Assembly (NCBI GenBank): GCA_900316105.1
Contig: ONBR01000009.1
Location: 1-64,000, forward strand
Length of the DNA: 64,000 bases
Direction: 5' to 3'
DNA from: an uncultured Olsenella sp.
GTDB taxonomy: Bacteria > Actinomycetota > Coriobacteriia > Coriobacteriales > Atopobiaceae
Shown here: positions 36,290-45,400 of the stretch, piece by piece
Position numbering within the stretch: position 1 is the first letter of the stretch
How the letters are laid out: each line of letters opens with the position of its first letter
Translations under genes and position numbers: made by a program
The notes under the pieces: model-generated
Databases searched by the model: none
What the model saw: the letters and a program-made list of their open reading frames with translations, nothing else
What the model was told of the DNA's origin: nothing

Positions 36290-37095
36290 TAGCTGAACCT
36301 TCCGGATAGGTATTCCTGTGTACGCTGTTCCTTGGGGTTGCCAAAGAGCTCCTTGGTGGGACCGGTCTCGATGAGGTCACCGCGGTAGAAGAAGGCCGTC
36401 TTGTCTGCCACGCGAGTGGCCTGCTGCATGTTGTGGGTGACCACTACCACGGTGTGCTCCTGAGCAAGATTAACCATCAGCTCCTCGACGATGGAGGTGG
36501 AGATGGGGTCCAGGGCGGAGGTGGGCTCGTCCATCAGAAGGACCTCGGGGTCAGTGGCCAAGGCGCGAGCGATGCAGAGGCGCTGGGCCTGACCACCGGA
36601 AAGGGCGAGGCCGCTCTTTCCAAGGGTATCCTTGACCTCATCCCAGAGGGCCGCCTCGGTGAGGGTGCGCTCGCAGATCTCGTCTCCCTCCTCCTTGGTC
36701 AGCTTGCCCATGCGAGCGGGACCATAGAGGATGTTATCACGAATGCTCATGGGGAAGGGATTGGGATGCTGGAAGACCATGCCCACGCGGACGCGCAGGG
36801 CATCGGCGTCCATCTCAAAGATCTCCTGATCCTCGAGCTTCAGCGAGCCCTCCTTCTTCACGCCAATGGTGAAGTCGGACATGCGGTTGAAGGTGCGAAG
36901 TAGGGTCGTCTTGCCGCAACCAGACGGGCCGATGAAGGCCGTCGCGCGGTGCTTGGGGATGTCCAGGTTGATGTTCTTGAGAGCCTGGAAGGCACCGTCG
37001 TCGTACCAGAGGTTGAAGTCGTGGACGGCAATCTCGGTGGGTGCGTTCTCGATCCCTCGGTGTGTCTGCTGTTCGAAAGTGCGCTCGGTACTCAT
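36289..37095 (-). CDS. pstB: Phosphate ABC transporter ATPase, second copy
   Basis: The 268-residue ATPase has Walker A GPSGCGKT, Q-loop VFQHPNPFPMS, signature LSGGQAQRLCIARALA, Walker B LLMDEPTSALD and H-loop VVVTHNMQQATRVAD, ending QEYLSGRFS. It energises phosphate import by PstCA. It is the downstream member of a tandem pair; its ATG overlaps the stop of the first copy (ATGA), so both are made. The N-terminal 20 residues (STERTFEQQTHRGIENAPTE) differ from the first copy. Confidence 0.95.
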   Translation of the reverse strand: MSTERTFEQQTHRGIENAPTEIAVHDFNLWYDDGAFQALKNINLDIPKHRATAFIGPSGCGKTTLLRTFNRMSDFTIGVKKEGSLKLEDQEIFEMDADALRVRVGMVFQHPNPFPMSIRDNILYGPARMGKLTKEEGDEICERTLTEAALWDEVKDTLGKSGLALSGGQAQRLCIARALATDPEVLLMDEPTSALDPISTSIVEELMVNLAQEHTVVVVTHNMQQATRVADKTAFFYRGDLIETGPTKELFGNPKEQRTQEYLSGRFS

Positions 37096-37877
37096 CCGAA
37101 CCTCCCCGTCAGATAGTCCTGAAGCTTGCTGTCCTTGGGGGCGCTGAAGATCTGGCTCGTCGTGCCGGTCTCGATCATGTCGCCCACATAGAAGAAGGCG
37201 GTGCGGTCGGAGACACGGGTAGCTTGCTCCATGTTGTGGGTAACGATGGTCTCGCAAATGCCAGTGGATGCAATCTGGCGGATGGTGTCCTCCACCGCCA
37301 TGGTGGACAGGGGGTCCAGTGCGGAACAGGGCTCGTCGTACAGGATCACGTCAGGCTTCATGGCCAGGGTACGTGCTATGCACAGGCGCTGCTGCTGTCC
37401 GCCGGAAAGGGCGTAGGCGGAGTGATCCAGCTTGTCCTTGACCTCGTCCCAGAGGGCCGCCTGCCTCAGAGAAGTCTCCACCAACTCGTCGGCCTGCTCC
37501 TTGGACTTGATGCGACCGTGGCGCTTGGGAGCAAAGAGGATGTTCTCTCGAATGGACTTGCTGAAGGGGGTCGGCTGCTGGAAGACCATGCCGATGGACT
37601 TTCGAAGCTCATAGAGGTTCTCGTCCGGGGTGTTGATGTCGTGGTCGTGATAGATGATCTGGCCACCGATCTTGCAGTGGGGAATCTCACGGTTCATGAG
37701 GTTCAGGCAACGCAGGAAGGTGGACTTGCCGCAGCCGGACGGACCGATCAGGGCCGTCACCTCTCCAGCTGCAAAGTTGAGGTTGGTGGGGTGCAGGGCC
37801 TCGTGAGTACCGTAGGTGACCGTCACGTCCTTGGTGGTAAGGATGATGTCCCTGCTCTTCTGAGCTTCATTCATCAT
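37092..37877 (-). CDS. pstB: Phosphate ABC transporter ATPase, first copy
   Basis: The 261-residue ATPase has Walker A GPSGCGKS, Q-loop VFQQPTPFSKS, signature LSGGQQQRLCIARTLA, Walker B ILYDEPCSALD (note C instead of T) and H-loop IVTHNMEQATRVSD, ending QDYLTGRFG. It is coupled by ATGA overlaps to pstA before and to the second pstB after it. Tandem pstB genes occur in some Gram-positive bacteria; the two products may form a heterodimer or serve different conditions. Confidence 0.95.
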   Translation of the reverse strand: MMNEAQKSRDIILTTKDVTVTYGTHEALHPTNLNFAAGEVTALIGPSGCGKSTFLRCLNLMNREIPHCKIGGQIIYHDHDINTPDENLYELRKSIGMVFQQPTPFSKSIRENILFAPKRHGRIKSKEQADELVETSLRQAALWDEVKDKLDHSAYALSGGQQQRLCIARTLAMKPDVILYDEPCSALDPLSTMAVEDTIRQIASTGICETIVTHNMEQATRVSDRTAFFYVGDMIETGTTSQIFSAPKDSKLQDYLTGRFG

Positions 37878-38800
37878 TCTGCCGTCATCTTCTTCGCAAG
37901 GGCCTTGCCCAGGAAGCGGGCCAGGAGGTTGAACAGGAGCACGCACAGGACCAGCATGGCCGCGGTACCCCATGCGATTGCATCGGAGCTGTTGAAGGCC
38001 GTGGTACCGGCGAAGGGGTCGGTGTGGAGCTTCCAGATGTGCACTGCCATGGTCTCAGCGGGCCTAAAGATGTTCCAGGGGTTCGTGGGCGAGGCAAAAT
38101 TCATGGAAGCGAAGTTCAGTCGCGCGGGGGCGGAACCCGAGGTAAAGATCAGGGCTGCTGCCTCGCCAAAGACGCGGCCGGCGGAGATGACGATGCCGGT
38201 GACGATGGCGGGCATGGCTGCGGGCATCAGGATCTTGGTCGTGGTCTCCCAGCGGGTCAGGCCCATGGCCAGGGAAGCGTCACGCTGGCTGCGGGGGACG
38301 TCCTCCAGGGCCTGCTGGATGGTGCGGACCAGGATGGGGATGTTGAACATCGTCAGGGCCAGGGCACCCGAGAGAATCGACACGTGGAAGTTGAGCACGA
38401 TGACGAAGAAGAGGGAGCCGAACATGCCGACGACGATGGAGGGCAGGGAGCTCAGGGTCTCGATGGCCGTCTTCGCCACGGAGGTCACCCAATTGTCGGG
38501 AGCGTACTCCACCAGGAAGATGGCCGCACCCAGGGAGATGGGCACCGAGAAGAGCAGGGTCCAAAAGAGCATGTAGAAGGAGTCAAAGATCTCGAAGCTG
38601 ACGCCGGGGTTCTCACTGTCCAGAGGGGAATTGGAGAGGAAGCCCGGGGAGGTCATGACACCGATGCCCTTGGCCATGATGAAGACGATGATGGCCGCAA
38701 GCAGGCACAGGACCAGGCCGACGATGATGGTGAGGATGACGGTAGCGATATTGTTCTGCTTGCCGATCTTTGCGGCATGCGCATTCAGGTCTCTAGTCAT
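37874..38800 (-). CDS. pstA: Phosphate ABC transporter permease PstA
   Basis: PstA (308 aa) is a six-helix permease. The first helix is ATVILTIIVGLVLCLLAAIIVF, and the transport domain holds AIFLVEYAPDNWVTSVAKTAIETLSSLPSIV-like text (excerpt LSSLPSIVVGMFG) and the EAA-type loop DASLAMGLTRWETTTKILMP, plus FGEAAALIFTSG. It pairs with PstC. The start overlaps the pstC stop by 8 bp. Confidence 0.95.
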   Translation of the reverse strand: MTRDLNAHAAKIGKQNNIATVILTIIVGLVLCLLAAIIVFIMAKGIGVMTSPGFLSNSPLDSENPGVSFEIFDSFYMLFWTLLFSVPISLGAAIFLVEYAPDNWVTSVAKTAIETLSSLPSIVVGMFGSLFFVIVLNFHVSILSGALALTMFNIPILVRTIQQALEDVPRSQRDASLAMGLTRWETTTKILMPAAMPAIVTGIVISAGRVFGEAAALIFTSGSAPARLNFASMNFASPTNPWNIFRPAETMAVHIWKLHTDPFAGTTAFNSSDAIAWGTAAMLVLCVLLFNLLARFLGKALAKKMTAE

Positions 38801-39716
38801 TCTTCGTCGCCCCCTTCTTGCCGATGAGGTGGATGATGAGGATGAAGAGCAGGGACATGGCCATCAGGATCAGGCCGAGGGACCACAGGGCGTGGTACTC
38901 GACGGAGCCGGAGGTGGCGTTGGCCAGGCCGGAGGTCAGTGCCGTAGTAAGCGTGGCTGCGGGGTCCAGGAGGCCATTGGGCATGGACTTCTCGACGCCA
39001 CCGATGACCATCTGGACTGCCAGGGTCTCGCCGAAGGCGCGGGTCATGCCCATGATGACGGCGGTCATCAGGGAGGGCAGGGCGCTCTTGAGGACGACGT
39101 GCCAGACCGTCTGCCAGCGGGTGCAGCCCAGGGCGTAGGAGCCCTCGCGGTAGGCATTGGGGACAGCTGCCAGGGCGTCGATGGAAAGCGTGGTGACGGT
39201 AGGCAGAATCATGATGGCCAGAACGATGGCGCCACTGAGGATGCCAGCGCCGGTTCCGGCCGAGGCGCCAAAGATGCTACGCATTGCCGCGTTAATGACG
39301 GTCAGGCCAATCAGGCCGTAGACGACCGAGGGGATGCCCACCAGGAGCTCGACCAGGGGTTGGAAGACGCGGCGACCAAAGACCGGCTGGATCTCGACGA
39401 CGAAGATGGCCGATCCCAGGGCGATGGGCAACGCAAACAGGGTGGACAGGAGAGTGACTGAGAAGGATCCCACAATCAGGGGCAGAGCACCGAAGCGACT
39501 GTCCGAGGGAATCCAGTTCTGACCGGAGAGGAAAGATCCGAAGTTGATGCCGTCAGTGGCGAAGGTCAGGATGCCCTGCTGGGCAACCATGAAGATCAGG
39601 GCCGCTACGACGAGGGCCACGAAGGCGACGCAGGCACCGGTAATGCCAAGGCCGACTTTCTCCAACTGACCCTTTGGCATCATCTTCTTCTCTTTGATCT
39701 CATCTGATTTTGCCAT
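38793..39716 (-). CDS. pstC: Phosphate ABC transporter permease PstC
   Basis: PstC (307 aa) has a first helix GITGACVAFVALVVAALIFMV and a BPD_transp_1 domain with LLVGIPSVVYGLIGL, the loop REGSYALGCTRWQTVWHVVL and TRAFGETLAVQMVIG. The start ATG 39716 is chosen for its AAAGG ribosome binding site; 14 more codons upstream are open but unlikely. It follows pstS after 78 bp. Confidence 0.95.
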   Translation of the reverse strand: MAKSDEIKEKKMMPKGQLEKVGLGITGACVAFVALVVAALIFMVAQQGILTFATDGINFGSFLSGQNWIPSDSRFGALPLIVGSFSVTLLSTLFALPIALGSAIFVVEIQPVFGRRVFQPLVELLVGIPSVVYGLIGLTVINAAMRSIFGASAGTGAGILSGAIVLAIMILPTVTTLSIDALAAVPNAYREGSYALGCTRWQTVWHVVLKSALPSLMTAVIMGMTRAFGETLAVQMVIGGVEKSMPNGLLDPAATLTTALTSGLANATSGSVEYHALWSLGLILMAMSLLFILIIHLIGKKGATKND

Positions 39717-39794
39717 TGCAAGCCTTTCGTATGAGAAACATGAGAAAGGGGGCGCCACACCCGTGTGACACCCCGTAGACGGTGAGGTTCAGGA

Positions 39795-40721
39795 CTACTT
39801 GTTGCTGATGGTGCCCTTGGCGTCCTTCTGAACCTTCATGCCAGAGACGGGGATGAAGCCCTCGTCCTTGACGAGCTTGCCCTGGACATCATCGGACAGC
39901 ATGTAGTCGATGAATGCCTTGGTTGCGGCGTCGGCATCCTTGGAGATGTACATGTGCTCGTAAGCCCAGATCTTGAAGTCGCCCTTCTCGACGTTCTCCT
40001 GGGTAGGCTTGACGTCATCGACGGACAGGGCCTTGAACTTGGAGTCGTCGTAGTAGGAGAAGGCCAGGTAGGAGATGGCGCCATCGGTCTGCTGGATCTT
40101 CTCGACGACGGTACCCGAGGAGTCCTCCTCGGCGACGCCCTTGAAGTCGTCGGGAGCCTTTTCGCCGCCCAGGACGGCAGACTCGAAGGTCGCGCGGGTA
40201 CCAGAGCCAGCCTTGCGGTTGATCACCTGGATGGGGCCAGCGGTGCCACCGACCTCGGACCAATCCTTGATCTTTCCGGTAAAGATGCCCTTGAGCTGCT
40301 CGGTGGTCAGGTTGTCGACGTCGACCTTGGAGTTGACGACGGGGCCCATGCCCACGACGGCGACCTGGTTGTCAACGAGCTTCTCGACGTCAGCGGCGTC
40401 AAGCTTCTCCTCGGCAAAGACGTCGGAGCGGCCAATCTGAGCCTTGCCGTCCTTGATGTCAGACAGACCCTGGCCGGAGCCACCACCAGAGATGGTGATG
40501 GTCACGTCGCCGTTCTTGTCCATGAACTGATTGGCTGCAGCCTCGACCAGCTTCTGGAAGGAGGTAGCACCAGAGCAGACGATCTGGCCGGAAAGAGCCT
40601 CGCCGCCCTCGCTGCTGGCAGCAGAGCCGCCACCGCAGCCCACGAGTCCGAGGCCGGCGATGGAGGCGAGGGAGACACCCGCGATCTTCAAGAACGAACG
40701 ACGATCCATAGAGGCGCGCAT
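39795..40721 (-). CDS. pstS: Phosphate-binding lipoprotein PstS
   Basis: PstS (308 aa) is the extracellular phosphate receptor. It has a Tat-like signal MDRRSFLKIAGVSLA with lipobox LVGC, and the phosphate-binding loops CSGATSF, SGGGSGQG, IGRSD and NRKAGSGTR. The C-terminal FIDYMLSDDVQGKLVKDEGF is family-typical. It heads a single operon pstS-C-A-B-B-phoU-phoB-phoR; expression is expected to rise under phosphate limitation through PhoB, though I could not identify a clear Pho box upstream. Confidence 0.96.
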   Translation of the reverse strand: MRASMDRRSFLKIAGVSLASIAGLGLVGCGGGSAASSEGGEALSGQIVCSGATSFQKLVEAAANQFMDKNGDVTITISGGGSGQGLSDIKDGKAQIGRSDVFAEEKLDAADVEKLVDNQVAVVGMGPVVNSKVDVDNLTTEQLKGIFTGKIKDWSEVGGTAGPIQVINRKAGSGTRATFESAVLGGEKAPDDFKGVAEEDSSGTVVEKIQQTDGAISYLAFSYYDDSKFKALSVDDVKPTQENVEKGDFKIWAYEHMYISKDADAATKAFIDYMLSDDVQGKLVKDEGFIPVSGMKVQKDAKGTISNK

Positions 40722-40900
40722 TTAGTTTCCTTTCCACATGCGTATTGGTTCAAGAGCTCCTGTGCTCTCAAGGCCATTTTATGGAGCGGAAACTGTCGAA
40801 CTTTGCCTCAGCGGATATGCCTTACTGATGGATGAAGCTCCATTACATTTTCCCCAGGAAGCAGCTTACAAAGAGATGATAGTGCCGAAACAGGAAGCGA

Positions 40901-40936
40901 AAACGGGACGGAATCGACAAAGATTCCGTCCCGTTT
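40901..40936 (-). terminator. Terminator of gltBD
   Basis: AAACGGGACGGAATC (40901-40915) pairs with 40922-40936, loop GACAAA, and on the minus strand a TTTTCG tail follows. It lies 41 bp past the gltD stop and before the pstS promoter. Confidence 0.85.
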
Positions 40937-40976
40937 CCAAGCGTTCGATTCCTGTAGGTAGAGGGGCTCTGCCTAC

Positions 40977-42464
40977 CTAGAGTCCCAGGCTCTCGGCCAG
41001 CTCGTCCGCGCAGGACATGCCATCGGCGATGGCGTTCACCACCAGGGAGGAGCCACTTCTGGCATCGCCCGCAGCGTAGACGGGCGTAGACGCCATGGCC
41101 TCCTCGGCCACAGCCACCCGATGCGAGCCCTCGGCGCACACGGGTCTCACTCCCCCGCGGAAGCCCACCGTCTGGCAGTCAAGTGCCTCATATACGTTTG
41201 CCTCGGGACCGCTGAATCCCATGGCAATGAGCACCAGCTGGGCGGGCAGGTCGCGCTCGGTTCCCTCGATGGGGTCGGGCTTTCCCGCCGACCAGTCCAG
41301 GGAGACCACATGCAGGCCGCTCACGTGCCCGCCCTCGGTCAGGACCTCCAGGGTGTTGGTCGCCCAGAGTCTGGGGTCGCTCCCCTGCTTGGCTATGGCC
41401 TCCAGCTGTCCGTAGTCGGTCTTCTTTACCATGGGCCACTCGGGCCAGACGTTGCCAGGAGCACGCTTCTCGGGAGGGGCGCCGAGGAACTCCAGCTGGG
41501 TCACGCTCCTTGCCCCCTGACGCAGGGCCGTCGCCACGCAGTCCGTGCCCGTGTCGCCACCGCCGACCACGACGACGTCCAGGCCCTCAGCGTTGATGGC
41601 GGGCACTCCCCCACCCAGGACGGACTTGGTCGAGGAGGTCAGGTAGTCCACGGCCAGGACGACTCCGTCGGCATCGGCGCCGGGACAGGTCAGGGTGCGG
41701 GCCGCGCGGGCACCGGCCGCCACGACCACGGCTGCGAACTCGCCCGACTTGGTCAGACGGTCGGCCACCTCCCCATCGGAAGCGTCTACGCCCAGCTCGA
41801 ACTCGATGCCGCTCTTTCGCATGAGCTCGATGCGGCGGGACACGACTTCCTTGGGCAGCTTCATGTTGGGGATGCCATACATGAGCAGGCCTCCCGCGCG
41901 GTCATCACGGTCAAAGACCGTCACACGGGCACCGCGACGAGCCAGCTCCCAGGCGGTTGCCAGGCCAGACGGTCCGCCTCCGACCACAGCCACCTTGGAC
42001 GCCCCATCGGCCGCAGGTGCGAGCGCCTGCACGCTGGCGCCCTCAACGCGCCAGGCGTGGTCGCTGATGGCACGCTCGTTGTCCTTGATCGTGGTCGCCT
42101 CCTCGTGCAGGCCCAGGTTGCAGGCGGCCTCGCAGAGGGCCGGGCAGACGCGGCCCGTGAACTCCGGAAAGGGGTTGGTCAGGGAAAGTCGTCCTGCTGC
42201 CTCGTCCCAGAGCCCCTTGTAGAGGAGGTCGTTCCACTCGGGAATGAGGTTGTGCAGGGGGCAGCCAGACGTACGGGCGTGGCCGAAGCCGATGCCCGCC
42301 TGGCAGTAGGCAACGCCGCAGTACATGCAGCGCGATGCCTGGGCCTGCTGAAGCTCCTCGCTCAGGGGTTGGGCGAACTCCTTGAAGTCACCAATCGTCT
42401 CCTTGAAGGACCTCTCGCCGTGAGCCTGGCGGTCTATGTCCAGGTATGCTCCGGGCTTGCCCAT
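40977..42464 (-). CDS. gltD: Glutamate synthase small subunit
   Basis: GltD (495 aa) carries FAD, binds NADPH and passes electrons through Fe-S clusters to GltB. N-terminal cysteine clusters: CMYCGVAYCQAG, SGCPLHNLIPEWND and CPALCEAACN. FAD-binding motif VVGGGPSGLATAWELARRG with ...FDRDDRAGGLLMYGIPNMKLPK-type context (excerpt GGLLMYGIPNMKLPK), NADPH-binding VVVGGGDTGTDC and the C-terminal VYAAGDARSGSSLVVNAI. The gene follows gltB by one base, so both are co-translated. Confidence 0.96.
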   Translation of the reverse strand: MGKPGAYLDIDRQAHGERSFKETIGDFKEFAQPLSEELQQAQASRCMYCGVAYCQAGIGFGHARTSGCPLHNLIPEWNDLLYKGLWDEAAGRLSLTNPFPEFTGRVCPALCEAACNLGLHEEATTIKDNERAISDHAWRVEGASVQALAPAADGASKVAVVGGGPSGLATAWELARRGARVTVFDRDDRAGGLLMYGIPNMKLPKEVVSRRIELMRKSGIEFELGVDASDGEVADRLTKSGEFAAVVVAAGARAARTLTCPGADADGVVLAVDYLTSSTKSVLGGGVPAINAEGLDVVVVGGGDTGTDCVATALRQGARSVTQLEFLGAPPEKRAPGNVWPEWPMVKKTDYGQLEAIAKQGSDPRLWATNTLEVLTEGGHVSGLHVVSLDWSAGKPDPIEGTERDLPAQLVLIAMGFSGPEANVYEALDCQTVGFRGGVRPVCAEGSHRVAVAEEAMASTPVYAAGDARSGSSLVVNAIADGMSCADELAESLGL

Positions 42465-42465
42465 C

Positions 42466-45400
42466 CTACATCTCCTCCCTCATGGCCTCGAAGGCCTTCT
42501 CGACGGCGTCCTCCTGGGAGAGACCCTTGGCCTTCTCCACTTTGACGCGCTCCATGATCTTGTGGTACTCGGTCGGGATGACCTTCACGAACTTGTCCTT
42601 GATGGATTCAAAGAGGAAGAGCATCTTTATGCCGCGCGGGCTCTGCGTGCGCTGGACGTGTTCCTCGATGAGGGAGCGAATCTGGGTGAGCTCCTCCTCG
42701 GTGGGACTCATGAGCTCCACCATGTCGTGGTTGCAGCGGGCATCCAGGGTTCCCAGCTCATCGAAGACGTAGGCAACGCCGCCAGACATGCCAGCCGCGA
42801 AGTTCTGTCCCACCTCGCCCAGGATCAGGGCCACGCCTCCGGTCATGTACTCGCAGCCGTGGTTGCCCACGCCCTCGCAGACGATGGTGGCGCCGGAGTT
42901 GCGCACGCCAAAGCGCTGACCGGCCAGGCCGTTGATGAAGCCCTTGCCGCCCGTCGCACCATAGAAGGCCACGTTGCCCACGCTGACGTTCTGGTCGAAC
43001 TTGTAGGTGGCCTCGCGGTTGGGCGCCACCGTGAGGATGCCACCCGAGAGGCCCTTGCCAAAGTAGTCGTTTGCGTCGCCAGAGATGTTGATCGTCACGC
43101 CCGCGGGAAGCCAGGCGCCGAAGGACTGACCACCGGAGCCCTCGCAGTCGATGGTCACCGAGCCCTCGGGCAGGCCCTCGGGATGCTCCTTGGTGATGAT
43201 GGAGCCCAGCATGGTGCCCACGCATCGGTTGACGTTGGCGATGTCCGCATGGAAGCGGATAGGTTCCAGGTGCTTGCGGGCACTGGCCGTGTAGGGAACG
43301 AAGAGGGTCGCGTCCAGGGTGCGATCCAGCTGGGCGTCAAAGGCCATCTGGGGCAGGAAGTGGGGCTCGCGGGCGCCCTCGATGTCCAGGCCAAAGACGG
43401 TCTGGGGCTTCTGGAGCAGGGGCGATAGGTCCAGGGTGTTGGCCTTGGCGTTGCCGGGGAGCTCCACCTGGCGCAGGCACTCCACGTGGCCCACCATCTG
43501 GTCAACGGTGCGGAAGCCCAGCTGGGCCATGACCTCGCGGAGCTCCTGGGCCACGAACTTCATGAAGTTCTCCACGTGCTCGGGCTTGCCCTGGAAATGG
43601 CCGCGCAGGTGCTCGTTCTGGGTGCAGATGCCCACGGGACAGGTGTCCTGCTGGCAGTCGCGCTGCATGAGGCAGCCCATGGCAATGAGGGGCATGGTGG
43701 CAAAGCCGAACTCCTCGGCGCCCAGAAGGGCGGCAACCGCAACGTCGCGGCCGTCCATGAGCTTGCCATCGGCCTCCACGACCACACGGGACCTGAGTCC
43801 GTTCATGACCAGGGTCTGCTGGGTCTCGGCCAGGCCCATCTCCAGGGGCATGCCCGCATGGTAGACCGAGTCGCGGGGAGCCGCGCCGGTGCCGCCGTTC
43901 GCACCCGAGATCGAGATCTTGTCGGCCCCGCCCTTTGCCACGCCGGTGGCGACGGTACCCACGCCGGCCTCGCTCACGAGCTTGACGGACACGCGGGCGT
44001 CGGGGTTAGCGTTCTTTAGGTCAAAGATCAGCTCGGCCAGGTCCTCGATGGAGTAGATGTCGTGGTGGGGCGGAGGACTGATCAGGCCGACGCCGGGCGT
44101 GGACCTGCGAACGCTGGCGACCCAGGGCCAGACCTTCTTGCCGGGTAGGTGACCGCCCTCGCCGGGCTTTGCGCCCTGGGCCATCTTTATCTGGATCTCG
44201 ATGGCACTACGCAGGTAGCGGCTGGTCACGCCGAAGCGACCTGAAGCCACCTGCTTGATGGCGGAGTTCTTTGAGTCGCCGTTGGGCAGGGTAACCTCGC
44301 GGGCAGGGTCCTCGCCGCCCTCGCCCGTGTTGGACCTGCCTCCCAGACGATTCATGGCAATGGCCAGGCACTCGTGCGCTTCCTTGGAGATGGCGCCAAA
44401 GCTCATGGCACCGGTGTTGAAGCGCTTGACGATGGACTCGACGGGCTCGACCTCCTCCAGGGGGACGGGGCCGGACTCCAGGGGCACCAGCTCCAGGAGG
44501 TCGCGCAAGACGATGGCACGACCGGGAGCGTGAACCTTCTGGCTGTAGGTCTTGAAGGCCTCGTAGTCATCTTCGCGGCAGGCCCGCTGCAGATAGTAGA
44601 TGGTCTCGGGGTTGATGGTATGGACCTCGCCACCCAGGGGGCGCCACTTGGTCAGGCCGGAGCTCGTCAACTGGTCGGGAGCCGGGGACTTGGACAGGGC
44701 CAGGGCCTCGTCGAAGCGTTGGTCGGCCTCGCGCTCGATGTCCCTCACGCCCAGGCCGCCAACGCGGCTGGTGGTGCCGGCGAAGTTCTTGTCCACGAAG
44801 TCACTGGCAAAGCCCACGACCTCAAAGATCTGGGCCGAGTGGTAGCCCTGGGCCGTAGAGATGCCCATCTTTGACATGATGGCCACGATGCCAGCAGTCA
44901 CGGCCTTGCGGTAGTTGAGGCGGGCCTCCCTGGCATCCAGCTTGAGGGCGCCCTCCTCCACCAGGTGGTTGATGCACTCGTAGGCCATGTAGGGGTAGGT
45001 GCCCGAGGCAGAGTAGCCCACCAGGCAGGCAAAGTCATGCGGCGTGATGGCGTCGCCGCACTCCAGGACTATGTCTGCGTTGGTCCTGAGCCCCTTGCGG
45101 TTCATGTGGTTGTGGACGCTGCCCAGGGCCAGCAGGGAGGGAATGGGCACCTCTCCCTTGGCGGCTCGGTTAGAGATCACGACGATGTTGACACCAGAGC
45201 GAACGGCCGCCTCGACGTCGGCGTCCAGCTGGTCCAGGGCGCGCTCCAGGGCGCCCGCCCCCTCGGCACGGTCGTAGACGGCGCTGAAGGTCTGGGCCTT
45301 GAAGCCCACGCGGTCGGTGGAGGCGATGCGGAGGAACTGGTCGCGGGTCAGGATGGGCCCCTCCAGGCGAATCAGGCGGCAGGAGTCGCGGGTGTCCTCC

